Counted from the first letter of the stretch, positions 1-11,272 are shown. The stretch: 64,000 bases of DNA from Cannabis sativa (GCF_029168945.1 NC_083610.1:69679580-69743579), one strand, 5' to 3'. Notes: generated by a model not told the origin, from the sequence alone. A program made the numbers and translations.

Positions 1-1666
1 TCCAAGATGGTTCCTAGGAGACTGTCACACACATTCTTCTCAACATGCATGACATCAATGTTGTGTTTTAAAATATTCGTGCTCCAATACTCCAACTCGT
101 AGAAAATACTTTTTTTCCTCCAATTAGAAGTTTCTGCAACTCTTCTACGTTTCACGCCCCCAAAATTTTCATGATGTCCGGGAATTTGAGGTTCGAGAGT
201 ATTAACTTATGATAATATCTCTTCACAAGTAAATCGTCTTGGAGGAGGTCTTCTTTCAACTTTACCATCAAATCGAGTATCCCTTCTCATTGCATGATTA
301 CTTGGCAAGAACCTTCTATGACCAACATATGATGTCTTCCCGATCACTCGAACGGACGTCGTGTCTTCATTACAAGTAGGACAAGCTTTATAACCTTGAC
401 CACTCCACCCAGACAAGCTACTACGAGCAGGTTAATCATTCACTGTCCACAGAAGCGCAGCACGCATGGTGAACATCGATTTGGTCGAACTATCTCTCGT
501 TGGTACCCCATTATTCCACAACTCCTTTAATTCATCCACCAACGGTCTTAAAAATATATCCATGTCTTTACCCGGAGATTTTGCACCAGGAATTAGGGTA
601 GATATCAAAAAATAATTATCTTTCATACATAACCAAGGTGGTAGATTATAATTAGCCAACACCACTGGCCACATGCTGTATGCAAGACTCATGTTGCCAA
701 ATGGATTAAATCCATTAGCAGCTAACCCCAGTCGAACATTTCTTGGGTCCCTTGCAAACTCAAGATGTTTTGCATCAAAGTCTTTCCAAGCGAGACCATC
801 GACCGGGTGTCGCAACACCCCATCATCTTTTGATTTTCCAGTATGATGTCATATCATGCTCTTCGCTGTAATCCTCGAACTATATAATCTTTTCAGTCGA
901 TGTGTCAACAGAAAGTATCGCATGACTTTGCAAGGAACTTTTTTTCCTTTACCGTTCTCGGAAGTAACCCAACGACTAGTTCCGCAAACTGGACAAGCCT
1001 CCTTGGATGCATTCTCCTTATAAAATAAGCAACAATTATACAAACAGACATGGATAGAGTCATAACCCAAACTTAATTTCTTCAATCTTTTTTTGCCTCG
1101 TAGTAAGTTGCTGGAATATTATTTTCCTTCGGAAATGCAAACTTTAACAGCTTCAACAATTCTTCAAAGATGTTATTAGGAATTTTTCCTCTAACTTTTA
1201 AATGCAATAACTTTGCTAAAAAGTTGAGAGACGAAATCCAATCACAACCAGGATACAATTCAGCTTCAATTTCCTCAAATAAGTCATCAAAATGTGGGTT
1301 TGTGGTTGGTTGTTCATCTTCTCCTTGTACATCCTCTGTTGTCGAGGGAAAGAAGTCTTCTACAATAGGAATCATTTCATCCTCTGATTCAACATCACCA
1401 AATGCGACATGCTCGACAGCATCCTCAGGCTCCCCGTGATAAATCCACTTCTCATATCCTTGCATAAATTCTCGATCAAATACGTGTGCTCTAACCCTAT
1501 CTATTTTTTCAAACATATTATTTATACATCTCACACAAGGACATCGAATTCTTCCATCACAATCCTTATGTTCTGATGCCATTGCTAAAAAGGCTTGTAG
1601 ACCATTCCAAAATTCATGGCAACCACGATTTCTGATTTTGGTCCAAGACTTATCGATTGTCGCCAT
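1..1666 (-). pseudogene. TNP2-like CACTA transposase, decayed and partial
   Basis: Read on the minus strand from ATG at 1666, the first ~80 residues match the transposase-associated domain (MATIDKSWTKIRN, then CPCVRCIN). About 190 residues in, an A-run frameshift near 1082-1100 moves the reading to the next frame, with ACPVCGTSRW. The tnp2 core follows (GVLRHPVDGLAWKDFD, RNVRLGLAANGFNPFGNMS, YNLPPWLCMKDNYF, ELKELWNNGV). It continues past 207 with SIFYELEYWSTNILKHN and MHVEKNVCDSLLGT up to base 1, so the C-terminal part lies outside the window. In-frame stops are seen at 849-851 (probably a Trp codon turned TGA), 432-434 and 207-209. The order of blocks is normal; only point damage is seen. 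It would have acted as the DNA-cutting transposase on CACTA ends. It is surely a pseudogene. Confidence 0.85.
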
Positions 1667-2655
1667 CTACAATTTAGGCGACAAATGAAGTATTAAAAAT
1701 TTGAATGATTTGTAAAGTGTTATTAAATATAACAAAGTTATGGTATATATTTATAAGTATACCAAAGCATTGAGATATTCTTTTCAACATTCATAAAATT
1801 TTATGAATATTTTATGAATTAGACACATTTAAATAAAAATTTTATTCATTAAATTATAATTAAAACTTAAATTAAAAAAATGAACAAATTACTCTTCAAT
1901 AACATTTTAATTTTTATGTTATTTATTAATTTATATAAAAAAAATTCCTAAACTTAGTTTCTAGATTTAAATAATTATTTTTTTAAAACAACTTATTAAA
2001 AGTTAATAAACTTATCTATTTTTACTATCTACAATATAAACCACAAATGTAATATTAAAAGTTTAATAATTTATAGTATTATGAAAGTTTTTTAAATTAC
2101 ACACATGTTAAGTAAAAGAATAATATTAACAATTTAATTCTAATAAACTTTAAAAAAAAATTATTCATTTAATTACCAATTATATTTAATTAAAAAATAA
2201 ATAAATTCTTCTTTATGAATTATTTATTTTAAACAAAATATATTATTTAAAAATTTATATAATTTATTAAAATTTAAACTAAGTTTTTTAGTTAGTTTAT
2301 AAAATTAAAAGTTTTATCTTTATAAAATAAATTTATATTAAATTATAATTTTTTAATTCTATTATTATTCTCAATTTTTTATAATAATAAAATTATAAAA
2401 ACATAAAATTCCATTAACATATTTTTTTAAAAAAACTTACATAAAAGTTTAATAATTTAATTACAATTTTTATTAAAATTAAAAAAATTCCTTTTATTTA
2501 ACTTTTTAATTTTTAATATTCAAAATTTTATGTTATATTATACTTTTTTTTTATTTTTTTTCATTATTTTCATTTTTCTTTATTTAAGAAATAACAAATT
2601 ACAAAACTTACCACCTAAAATTATACTAAATAATTTTTTCACTATCCTCATTTTA
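1667..2655. other. AT-rich CACTA internal DNA, no gene seen
   Basis: Extremely AT-rich sequence upstream of the minus-strand transposase, probably its 5' leader or an intron. I see no ORF or RNA gene. Confidence 0.5.
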
Positions 2656-2659
2656 TTAT

Positions 2660-2990
2660 GATAATATTACATATTTAACATAGTGAACATATATTTTAAA
2701 AATATAACCAATTGATATATATATACACAGTGAACATATATATTCAAATAAAACAATAAATACACAAATCAAATATATATATACCCTAATAAAATAATAA
2801 AATATATATATATATACACAGTGAATATATATATACACAGTGAATACATACCCAAATCAATTATATATATATATATACACAGTGAATACATACCCAAATA
2901 AAATAATAAATACCCAAATAAAATATATATATATACAAAGATTATATTATATACATACCCAAATCTTATATATATACACAAACTAATATA
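2660..2990. repeat. Degenerate AT-rich tandem repeat
   Basis: Repeated runs of (TA)n followed by CACAGTGAATACATACCCAA, in about six imperfect copies. The array continues after the solo LTR (5254-5450, same ATATATATACCCAAAT style), so the LTR landed inside it. ORFs crossing it are translations of the repeat. Confidence 0.7.
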
Positions 2991-3576
2991 TATACTGTAA
3001 AGACTGCTTAGTTTAATTTGGAAATTAGCAGTTAATTATGGAAAATTATTTATAGATATTTAAATAATTATTTGCGCTGTTATTTTTGAATTCTGAAATG
3101 CATTTTATGTCATATAGTGAATTTCATAATTTTGCATTTCCGGTGTCCGGTAACATGGAACTCGGTGTTTGGCTCAGTAAAATCACAACTTAGTATGTTA
3201 GTATATTGGGACGGTTTATTAGACATTGGGAATGTCGGGAGTGGTCGGGAATTTAGAATTTTTCAAAAATACCCTTTAGTACCCTTTTAATTAGTTTTGT
3301 GTGGGCAAGGGTATTTTGGTCTTTTTTACCTTTTAGTGTTTTATCTTTATGTGGATCAATTATTGATTTATTGTTGATTTTGACTTCTTAGTTTTGGCTA
3401 AAACAAATAAGGAAAAGTTAATATTATAACTCATTTATTCAAAAATTAGAAAATTAGAAAAGAAAGCAAAATCATTTTTCTCTCAAGCCTCTCTATTTCG
3501 GCCCCTCTTTGAGCAGCACCAATCTTGGTGTTTCTTTGGTTTTCAAGCAGATTTTTGTGTGCAATTCAAGCTCTAG

Positions 3577-4328
3577 GTATAGCTCTTACTCTTCTCCTCT
3601 TTAGTTTCTTGAAAAATCAAGTAAGAATGGGTTGCATGCTTACTTTTGTTGTTGTTCTTACTGCTGTATGTTGTTGTTGATTTCTGGAGTTAGAACATGA
3701 TTTAAAATGTGGATTCAAGCATGATTGTGTTGGTGATTTGTTGGTTTTATCAAGATATGAAATTTTTACTCAAAACTATGTTTTTCAAAGAAAATGATGA
3801 ATCCGTTACTGCTCTTATTGTTGTTGCTTGCTGTTGTTTTCTGAGATTATTTTATGCATATTTAGGAAGATTTGAGTTGGTTTGGATGCATGTTTGTTAG
3901 ATTTAACCAAGTTTGAGTTTTGAACTCAAAACTTGGAGCTTTAATGGTGGATTTTGATTTTATGCATGAAGCTTTGTTTTATCACTTGAAAAATGTTTAT
4001 TAGGGTCTAATTAGCAGGTCTGGAAAGTTTGGTTGAGTTTGGAAACGTTTTGGTTGGAGAATTGATTATTGATGTTTTTCTGGGTAAAACCGGCTAACTG
4101 GTTTTACACTGCTTGTAAAACCGGTTACCCGGATTTTGTAGTAGGGTGTGAAACCGGTTTTTCTCAACTTGTCGTTTTGTGCTAGTTTCGGGTATTCAGG
4201 CAGTTTGTTCCCTGCTAGTTTGGGGTATTTTTGTATATTGATACAGTAGGTTAAGTTTGGTTTTAAAACCTTTGTCCCGGTTGTGATTTAGCGTGTCACT
4301 TATCGGTATTGTGATTTTAACGGTTTAG
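3577..4328 (+). other. Intron-like segment inside the solo LTR
   Basis: This 752 bp block starts GTATAGCT after CAAGCTCTAG and ends GGTTTAG before GAGCCCGTAATCCGCC. In the related LTRs the same flanks are joined directly: CAAGCTAG then GAGCCAGTAATCCGCC (junctions 56348/56349 and 62795/62796). The block is T-rich like plant introns. I infer an intron in the element's 5' leader that was lost in the shorter lineage. A simple insertion or deletion is the alternative. Confidence 0.55.
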
Positions 4329-4502
4329 GAGCCCGTAATCCGCCGAGCTCATAGTTCCACTCAGGTTGACCGGCACACCTGAATTCGAAATTGAGGTAAG
4401 ATTAGTATAACAGTATGCATATGTATTACATGTTTAGCGTGCATGTTAGGAAGCCTGTTAGATTACATTAGATATGTATGTTGGCTTCGTACCATCCGAC
4501 CA

Positions 4503-4745
4503 TATCACATCAGTTAGGCTAGAGTATGACTAGCAGCTGGAGTATGACCAGTGAACCGAGTATAGGCTGATACTAGGGTTGGTGGTACAGTACTATGTGA
4601 CCGTATCACATCGGTTGGGCTAGAGTATAACTAGCAGCTGGAGTACGACCAGTGAACCGAGTATAGGCTGATACTCTAACACATCGGTTAGGCTAGAGTA
4701 TGACTAGCAGCTGGAGTATGACCAGTGAACCGAGTATAGGCTGTT
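4503..4745 (+). repeat. Tandem repeat within the LTR
   Basis: Three units of about 70-95 bp, each with GGCTAGAGTATGACTAGCAG, GGAGTATGACCAGTGAACCG and GTATAGGCTGATAC. The gypsy LTRs at 56530-56690 and 62975-63125 carry two related, shorter units. Confidence 0.8.
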
Positions 4746-5253
4746 ACTTGTCAATAGTACCGTCTTATGAACGTTCGGGACTCAGTATCGTGTGGGACAC
4801 GACAGTTAGGGTTATGGTCAGGGGTATGGGCGTCTGATCATAACCCGGGATTTATGTATGATTATGTTTATGCTTTTCTTACGTAGTCTGTCGACTCACA
4901 GTGCTATGTTTATGTGTACGTAAGGGCAAGGCCAAGGCTGAGGAACCGTGAGGACGAGGCGGTGAAGATTGTACATGTCGGGGCGGTTAGGCCTGGAGCG
5001 TACGATCCTCGAGACAGCAGTGTTTTTTTGTAATTAGTCGCTAGGCGACAAGTATTTTGTATTAGACAGTAAACTTTTGTAAAGTGTTTTGTAATCGGGA
5101 TCCCGAGTATTTTTGTATAAAATATTTTATAAGTTTAATTAAAAAGCAAAAATTTTAATTAATCACGATTTCCATAAACCTCGTTGATTAGCAACGAGCT
5201 GCACAGTACGTTTAAAAATCACGTAATACGCCTATGCTAGTTAGGGTGTTACA

Positions 5254-5760
5254 TATACTCAAATAAAATATATATATATATAAACATATTATTATATATA
5301 TACCCAAATGAACAATATATATACAGATCTAACACAAAAATAAAAAAAAATTCGATCTAAATATAAATATATACACAGATTATAAATCAAAAATATACAT
5401 ACAACAATAAAAAATGTATATACCAATCTAAAACTTAAAACTATATAATATCAAATCTAAAATAAAAAAAAAAAACAACACTTACCAAAAATGGCCGGTG
5501 GTGGTGGTCGGTGGTGCGTCAACGACATCGGGGTGTTGTGCGTCAACGGGGTGGTGGTGCGTCGGGGTGGTGGTGCGTCGAGGTGGTGGTGGGCAGCCAA
5601 GGGGGGGAGGGGTCGGGCTGATGGGGTGAAAAGAGGGAAATGGGGTTTTTGAATTTTGAAAAGAAAAAAGAAAAATGGGAGAAATGGGGCTGATGGGGTA
5701 TTTATAAAGGGTTTAGCGGCGGACATAGTAATAAAAAAATAAAACAAAAAAATTAATACT
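5254..5760. other. CACTA internal DNA, no gene called
   Basis: AT-rich repeat continuing from before the solo LTR, then a GGTGGTGGTGCGTCG-rich stretch (5490-5600). The open frame there on the minus strand is proline/histidine-rich low complexity. It may be a leader of the CACTA gene; no product can be named. Confidence 0.4.
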
Positions 5761-5761
5761 A

Positions 5762-6026
5762 TTAGCGGCGGGAATAGTCTGCCGCTATTATTTTTGAAAT
5801 GGATGAGTGGGATTTATCCCGCCCATTTATTGCGGAGCAATTGCGGCGGGGTCCGCCGCTAATACTAATAGCGGCGGAGCAATTGCGGCGGGGTCCGCCG
5901 CTAATAATATTTCAAAAAAAAATTAAATTCGGCCACTATTAGCGGCGGACCCCACTGTCCGCCGCTAATACCCCTGTTATTAGCGGCGGAGAGGGTCCGC
6001 CGCTAATGCCTTCTTTTGTTGTAGTG
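5762..6026. repeat. CACTA subterminal inverted repeats and terminus
   Basis: At least seven copies of (A/T)AGCGGCGG or its reverse complement, paired as local palindromes such as GCGGCGGGGTCCGCCGC, then the TIR ending TTGTTGTAGTG at 6026. Such arrays bind the TNPA-type protein in characterised CACTA elements. GC content jumps relative to the flanks. Confidence 0.8.
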
Positions 6027-7164
6027 TTTTATTTTTCACAAAATTAGTATGTGGTTGAATGAAATTTTTGTGATTAATTCAATCTTGCCTAATTAGTTAT
6101 ATTTTTTTATTTTATTGTTTTATTAAAATTATAATTTTTGTAAAAAGTGTGAAATATTATAAATTAAATAAAAAATATTATGACAAATCATAGAATAATA
6201 TTTTTCAATTTTTTTTCAAAATTTTAAAATAAAAAAAAAAGAGAATTTATTATATATTTTTAACAAATAAAAATATGTTATTAGCTGTTTCTTATTTATA
6301 GCTATTTGTTTTTATAAGTGTTATAATTAGGAGAAAAAATTCAATATCTATATATACATATAAATGAAAGTACAAAACATGTGATGTGACATGCTAAAAA
6401 AGTTTCAATAAAAATTATATATATATTTTTTATATATATTTTTTAATAACTTTTCAAAGTTGTAGTGATTTCACTCTTTAGTGTGTTATTTAAAAAAAAA
6501 TGGAATTATTTAAAAATCAATGTAATGTTGTACTTAAAGACAATATATATTTATATAAAGGAAAACACACAAAATATTAAGTGACATTCTATATATTTTT
6601 TCTTTTACTTATATAAATTTTTGAGGCATTCACATCTGGAGAATAAAATAATGTATACAAGTTTGATATAATATAAGGTGTTTGTTTTGAAAAGAATTTC
6701 ACATGGTTTATGAATTATTTTGGATGTTATATTTGTTTATATAAGTAAAATATTTTTTTATTTATATTTATTTGTCACAAAATTAGTATGTGGTTGAGTG
6801 AAGGTTTTGTGATTAATTTAATCTTGCCTAATATGAGAAGAGACAAAAATTTATCAATTAAAATAATATATTAATATTAATTTAACTTATTAGATTATTA
6901 AAAAAATAATTATCCACATACTATTAATATTATAAATAATAATAACAATGGAAAGATAATCAATAATTACTCAATGATTTTAAATTAATATATAATATTT
7001 TTATACAACAATAAAAAAGATAACAGATCATGTTTCATTGATTTTAAATTAATAAATAATATTATTAAAATATTTGTCTCTCATTCAATAAAAAGGTTTA
7101 ATAATTTACACTATTTAAAGGTATTTTTTACACTTTAACACAGTTTTTCTTTTTTGCATTATTA
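6027..7164. other. AT-rich intergenic DNA with a 60 bp direct repeat
   Basis: No gene seen. The stretch beginning CACAAAATTAGTATGTGGTTG near 6037 recurs near 6776 with few changes (both ending about AATCTTGCCTAAT), roughly 740 bp apart. Confidence 0.5.
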
Positions 7165-7542
7165 TAGAAATAGCGGCATAAGTACTTAAAGTTTTGAGTT
7201 TGTAAGTGTCATAAACCCAATAATTTTTTTTAGTGGCATAAGTACTCAATGTTTGTAAAACTGTAATTTTTTTTATTTTCGTCAGTACAGGCTCCGTTTT
7301 AAATTTATTAAAAAAAGATTTGGAAGTAACTGAGACTACATATTTTTCGTCCAGACCAAATAATCTAAAATTTAAGTCTTATATGTGTCCAGTTTAAGAC
7401 AATAACAAGGTCTGTACTGATGAAACTGGAAGAAAATTACAGTTTTATAAACATTGGGTACTTATGCCACTAAAAAAAATCATTAGGTTTATGCCGCTTA
7501 CAAACCTAAAACTTTGTGTACTTATGCCACTATTTATCCAAA
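7165..7542. mobile_element. Foldback MITE with ~130 bp inverted arms
   Basis: The left arm (AATAGCGGCATAAGTACTTA...) pairs with the right arm, which read in reverse gives AATAGTGGCATAAGTACACA. The arms stay similar to about 7300 and from about 7410 (CTGTAATTTT, CATCAGTACAG). No ORF. Long arms with a short middle suggest a Mutator-like MITE. A target duplication was not resolved. Confidence 0.7.
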
Positions 7543-7544
7543 CC

Positions 7545-7670
7545 TATATAGCAACCAACAGAGCAACTTAAATCGCAATCAAAATCTACATAGCAACTCA
7601 CATAGAAATCACCGAAGTAATCCAAACTGTAAATTTGAAAGAAAACAAAATTAAAAAATGGTATATAAAG
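7545..7670. repeat. Dispersed repeat, copy 1 (AGCAAC family)
   Basis: Contains ATAGCAACC, TAAATCGCAATCAAAAT and ACTGTAAATTTGAAAG, then GTATATAAAGTAACTTCCTTT. Related copies lie at 31668-31850 (opposite strand) and 44280-44485. Confidence 0.5.
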
Positions 7671-7832
7671 TAACTTCCTTTATTTAGATTATTAACACTA
7701 AAATTAAAAAAATTTATAAAAACCAAAAAGAATTACTATAAAATAATTTAATTAAATATATAATTTTCAATTATTATATATATGAAAGAGATGTATATTT
7801 AACTATTAAAAAGTTATTTTAGCTATAAATGA

Positions 7833-8696
7833 AGGGAAATTTGATTTTCTATACTTAAAAATTTTAATTTTTTTTTAAACCAATACATTTTAAACTACAA
7901 AAAATATGCCACTTTTTTCAAAACCCCAAAAATACCCCCCTCATAACTCAAACAATTTCTCTCTCCTCCCTCAAACTCTCTGCATCTATCTCTCTCACCA
8001 CCATTCGACCGCCCCCACCCCCTTCGACCACCATCTCCGACCACCTCCGACCCAGCATTCGACCGCACCACCACCTTCGACCACCATCTCCGACCACCTC
8101 TGACTCAAACACACCACCACGGCTCACCTCCACCACCTCCCCACTTTACTGCCCCCACCCCCTCTCTCTTCCTCTCTCTCACCGTGACCGCCCCACTTGA
8201 CTGCCCCCACCCCCTCTCTCTTCCTCTCTCTCACCGTGAGCCTCAAACCCACCCACCCACTGTTGACCGCCTCCTCTCACTCTCTTCGTCTCTCTCTCGG
8301 ACCGAACAGAAAAAAAAAAGCATATGGTCCGATGGTCGGACCACATGGTCCGATGGGGTCCGACCAATCAGACCCATCGGACCTTGTGGTCCGACCATCG
8401 GACCATATGCTTTTTTTTGTTTCAGTTTGAGGAAAACGAAGAGAGAGAGGCACATTGGTCCGATGGTCGGACCCATGGTCCGATGGGTCCGATTGGTCGG
8501 ACCCCATCGGACCATGTGGTCCGACCATCGGACCATGTGCATTTTTGTTTTGTTCGGTCCGAGAGAGAGAGAGAGACAAAGTAGATAGAGGGGGGTATTT
8601 TTGGGGTTTTGAAAAAAGTGTCATATTTTTTGTAGTGTAAAATGTATTGGTTTAAAAAAAAATTTAATTTTTAAATATAGAAAATCAAATTTCCCT
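7833..8696. mobile_element. MITE with ~110 bp terminal inverted repeats
   Basis: The outer arms start AGGGAAATTTGATTTTCTAT on both strands and stay paired through AAACCAATACATTTTA and CAAAACCCCAAAAATACCCC (7833-7942 against 8590-8696). AAATGA flanks both sides (7827-7832, 8697-8702), a possible target duplication. The middle has CT-rich DNA on the left, GA-rich DNA on the right and many GGTCCGATGGTCGGACC palindromes (8325-8560). ORFs here run in both strands through this simple sequence and are not genes. Confidence 0.8.
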
Positions 8697-9107
8697 AAAT
8701 GAATAAATAAAAAAAATGATATTTTTAGTTACATAAAAATTTATACCATTATTAATAGATCATTTAAAAGGAAATATATTTTTAATAAGTTTTAATTATT
8801 ATAAATAACTTCATGTGAAGTGAATTTTTATGTTTATTGTATTATGATTAAAATTTGTGCTAATTACATATAAAAATATATATGTAGAAAATATACAATA
8901 TAATTTTATATTATTATTATTAAAAATTAGAAAAAATAAACCTGAAATTTTATTTGTAATTAATAAATAAATTTTAAAAAAATATTAAAACTGCATATTA
9001 ATTACCTAATATAATATAAATGAGAGCACACAAAAAATCTAGAGGCATTCTATATTTTTTTATTGTTTTTAAAATTTTGTGATATTTTCTACTTTTTTAG
9101 AAAGAAA
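8697..9107. other. AT-rich intergenic DNA
   Basis: No ORF, RNA or clear repeat seen. Confidence 0.5.
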
Positions 9108-10010
9108 CTACTACACATATAAACTAAAAGTCTCACATGGTTTAGAAACTACTAAGGTGATACTCATATAGATTATAAATATTACTTTTGTTATGTTACT
9201 TTCTTTAGTCTATGAAACATATATTTTTTATAGGTGATAAATTTATTTCTTTTCTAATAAATTTTAAGTTTTTATTTAATATGTACTAATAAATAATCTA
9301 TTGTATATATTTAGAAGTATGGCTACTGTACATATAAACTAAAAGTCCTACATGGTTTAAAAACTACTAAGGTTGGTTATAAAAAATACTTTTGTTATGT
9401 TACTTTCTTTAGTCTATGAAACATATATTATTTTTCATGTATGATTGATTTATTTCTTATCCAATAAATTTTAAATTTTTATTTATATATACTAATGAAT
9501 AATCTATTTTATATATATTTAGAAGTAATATTTTTGTTTCTAATAACTACTTAAATTAAATTTATGTTTAAATTAATAAATATTAATTATTATTCATATA
9601 TTTATGGATTAAATTTATTTTAAAAAATTATTTTTACTATTCTACATTTTTATGTCTTTATAATTTAGAAAAAAATTCATACATGATATGGAAACCACTA
9701 AGATATTATTCATGCTGGTTATAAATAATATTTTTATTATGTTACTTTCTTTGTCTATAAAACATATTACTTTTTTGTGGGTGATATTGATTTTTTTCAT
9801 GCCCAATAAACTTTAAGTTTTTTATTTAAATTATGCTAATAAATAAACTATTATTTATATTTAGAATTATTAATTTTTTGTATAATAACTACTTAGATTA
9901 AATTTATTTATAAATTAATAAACATATTAATTATTTTAATTACTATTTATATATTTAAAGATTAAATTTACTTTAAAAATTTTATTTTTACTATTGTACA
10001 TTTCTATTTT
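9108..10010. repeat. Three-copy tandem repeat, 210-350 bp units
   Basis: Units begin near 9108, 9322 and 9667. Each carries ACATATAAACTAAAAGTC or a decayed form, then GAAACCACTAAG/ACTACTAAG, TGTTATGTTACTTTCTTTAG, CTATGAAACATAT and AATAAATTTTAAGTTTTTAT. The last two units also share TAATAACTACTTA and a long tail. No coding content. Confidence 0.7.
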
Positions 10011-10550
10011 TTAATTTCAAAAATTATAAACATTTTTAAAAGCTAAATTAATTTAAGTAAATTTAGATAAGTTCTTCCAATGAGCTCTGTAAAGTCCTTT
10101 TTTGGCAAGTTAGGTGACAAAATAATTTTTCCTTTTTATGGTAAGATTGCTATGCATTCATTTTCGAAATCTTACTTCTTTTATTCGGTTATTAGTTGCC
10201 ATTTTCCTTGTTTGGAAAGTTGCACTTTCAGCTGAACTTTCCTTTGTTGAAAACTTCTCAAAAGAGAAGGAATTCTCTTTTGGAAAGTTATCTTTTTTAG
10301 GGAAACTTTATTTATTGCCTTTTCCTTATTGATTTCGATTGTATCTTGATACAATCAGAATATCTAATCTGTTTTTGGCAGGAATCAAGCATTGAAAGAA
10401 GATCGGACCCGATTTTAGTAAGTTTCCCGTTTCTGGGCAGATCTGCTTCGTCAGCAACCGAATCTGATGTAGTAGATCGTGTTTGTTTTTGGAAATTCTT
10501 TGTACAGCTGCTAATTCGATCTTGTGGTTGCCTCTTTGGTTTCTATGATC

Positions 10551-10559
10551 TATAAATAG
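10551..10559 (+). promoter_or_regulatory. LTR TATA box
   Basis: TATAAATAG, followed by GAGCCTAGAGAG and a leader-like region. The 3' LTR has the same at 19689-19697. Probable U3/R boundary lies ~30 bp downstream (inferred). Confidence 0.7.
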
Positions 10560-10744
10560 AGCCTAGAGAGCAACCATTCTAATTACCTCTTCCATTATTC
10601 ATTTTTTGCATTTATCTTTTGTGAGAAGAGAGTGTTTCTTTGTTTTGTGAGAGCCTAGTTGTTCACCTAGGTTCTAGTTGTTCTATTTCTGTTCTTACTC
10701 TATCCTAGAGGTTGTGAAGAACTACTTGACTGAACAAGAGATTG

Positions 10745-10844
10745 GTCTTCGGGAGAAGACTTGATAAAGCCTTACTTCGGGAGGAAGTAAGCACTTGGTC
10801 TTCGGGAGAAGACTTGCTAAAGCCTTACTTCGGGAGGAAGTAAG
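10745..10844 (+). repeat. Paired CG-core palindromes in the LTR
   Basis: Two copies of a 53 bp unit. Each has two stems with a TTCGGGAG-type core: GTCTTC/GAAGAC (10745-10760, 10798-10813) and CTTACTTC/GAAGTAAG (10771-10791, 10824-10844). The 3' LTR repeats this from 19883. Confidence 0.85.
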
Positions 10845-11216
10845 CACTCACACTTCAAAGACGAAGGGAGTTCGGGCTTGAAGGTGTTTCAAGAAGTCAG
10901 ATTCATAAAGTGGATTACAAAGGATTGCGGCAATACTTTAGAGGGAGTCTAAACTTGTTTAAGTCAATTGTCTTTGTAATTTTGATACTTTATTAATTGA
11001 TTTCATTCTCTGAGCGTGACCCCGTGGACTAGGAGTGTTCGTGAGAACACAGATACCACGTATAAATCTCTTGTGTCAAGTTATTTATTTTTCTGCAAAT
11101 ATTTTATATTCTGCCTGTTCGGTTCTTTGTGTAGAATTACTTTCGCTTTGCAAACGCTTACAGTTTTTATATTTTCTTATATACAACTGACATTTGCAAA
11201 AACACGGTTTTTCATT

Positions 11217-11228
11217 TGGTATCAGAGC
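11217..11228 (+). other. Primer binding site, initiator tRNA-Met
   Basis: TGGTATCAGAGC, complementary to the 3' end of plant initiator tRNA-Met, two bases after the 5' LTR. Confidence 0.92.
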
Positions 11229-11272
11229 GGGACACTAAACTCTTAGTGTGGTCCTATAACGTTTTTGTTAGA

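Larger units (their letters stand above)
2996..5253 (+). mobile_element. Solo LTR of a Ty3/gypsy element
   Basis: Starts TGTAAAG and ends GTGTTACA, flanked by the 5 bp duplication TATAC at 2991-2995 and 5254-5258. Beginning, middle and end match the LTRs of the gypsy element at 55751-63673: the same start, the CATTTCCGGTGTCCGG block, the GACCGGCACACCTGAA block and the same last ~80 bases. No internal domain remains, so it arose by LTR-LTR recombination. It is 2258 bp against 1476-1481 bp for the relatives. Nearly all of the extra length is one GT...AG segment at 3577-4328. Confidence 0.92.
1..6026 (-). mobile_element. CACTA (En/Spm) transposon, right part, cut by window edge
   Basis: The right terminus reads, on the minus strand, CACTACAACAAAAGAAGGC, a typical CACTA terminal inverted repeat, ending at 6026. 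Just inside it lie many inverted copies of an AGCGGCGGACCC-type motif, as in CACTA subterminal regions. A TNP2-type transposase relic on the minus strand starts near 1666 and runs off the left edge, so the other terminus and the 3 bp target duplication cannot be checked. The element hosts a gypsy solo LTR at 2996-5253. The transposase has stops and a frameshift, so this copy is not autonomous. Confidence 0.85.
10088..11214 (+). repeat. 5' LTR of the Sirevirus-like element
   Basis: Starts TGTAAAGTCC and ends GGTTTTTCA, with the primer site just after. Includes a TATA box at 10551 and a palindrome array at 10745-10844. Confidence 0.93.

Noticed and set aside
2660..2990. CRISPR-like regular repeats
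   Set aside because: Plant nuclear context; units are imperfect AT-rich repeats without unique spacers.
3709..3900. 63-residue ORF in the solo LTR
   Set aside because: Lies inside the intron-like block, is T-rich, and has no counterpart in the related LTRs.
5457..5747. Minus-strand ORF of 96 residues in the CACTA element
   Set aside because: Phe/Pro/His low-complexity from a GGTGGTGCG repeat; no domain, and unclear link to the transposase.
8184..8640. Overlapping long ORFs on both strands
   Set aside because: They translate the palindromic GGTCCGAT array and CT/GA-rich arms of a MITE; the same peptide words appear in several frames and both strands.
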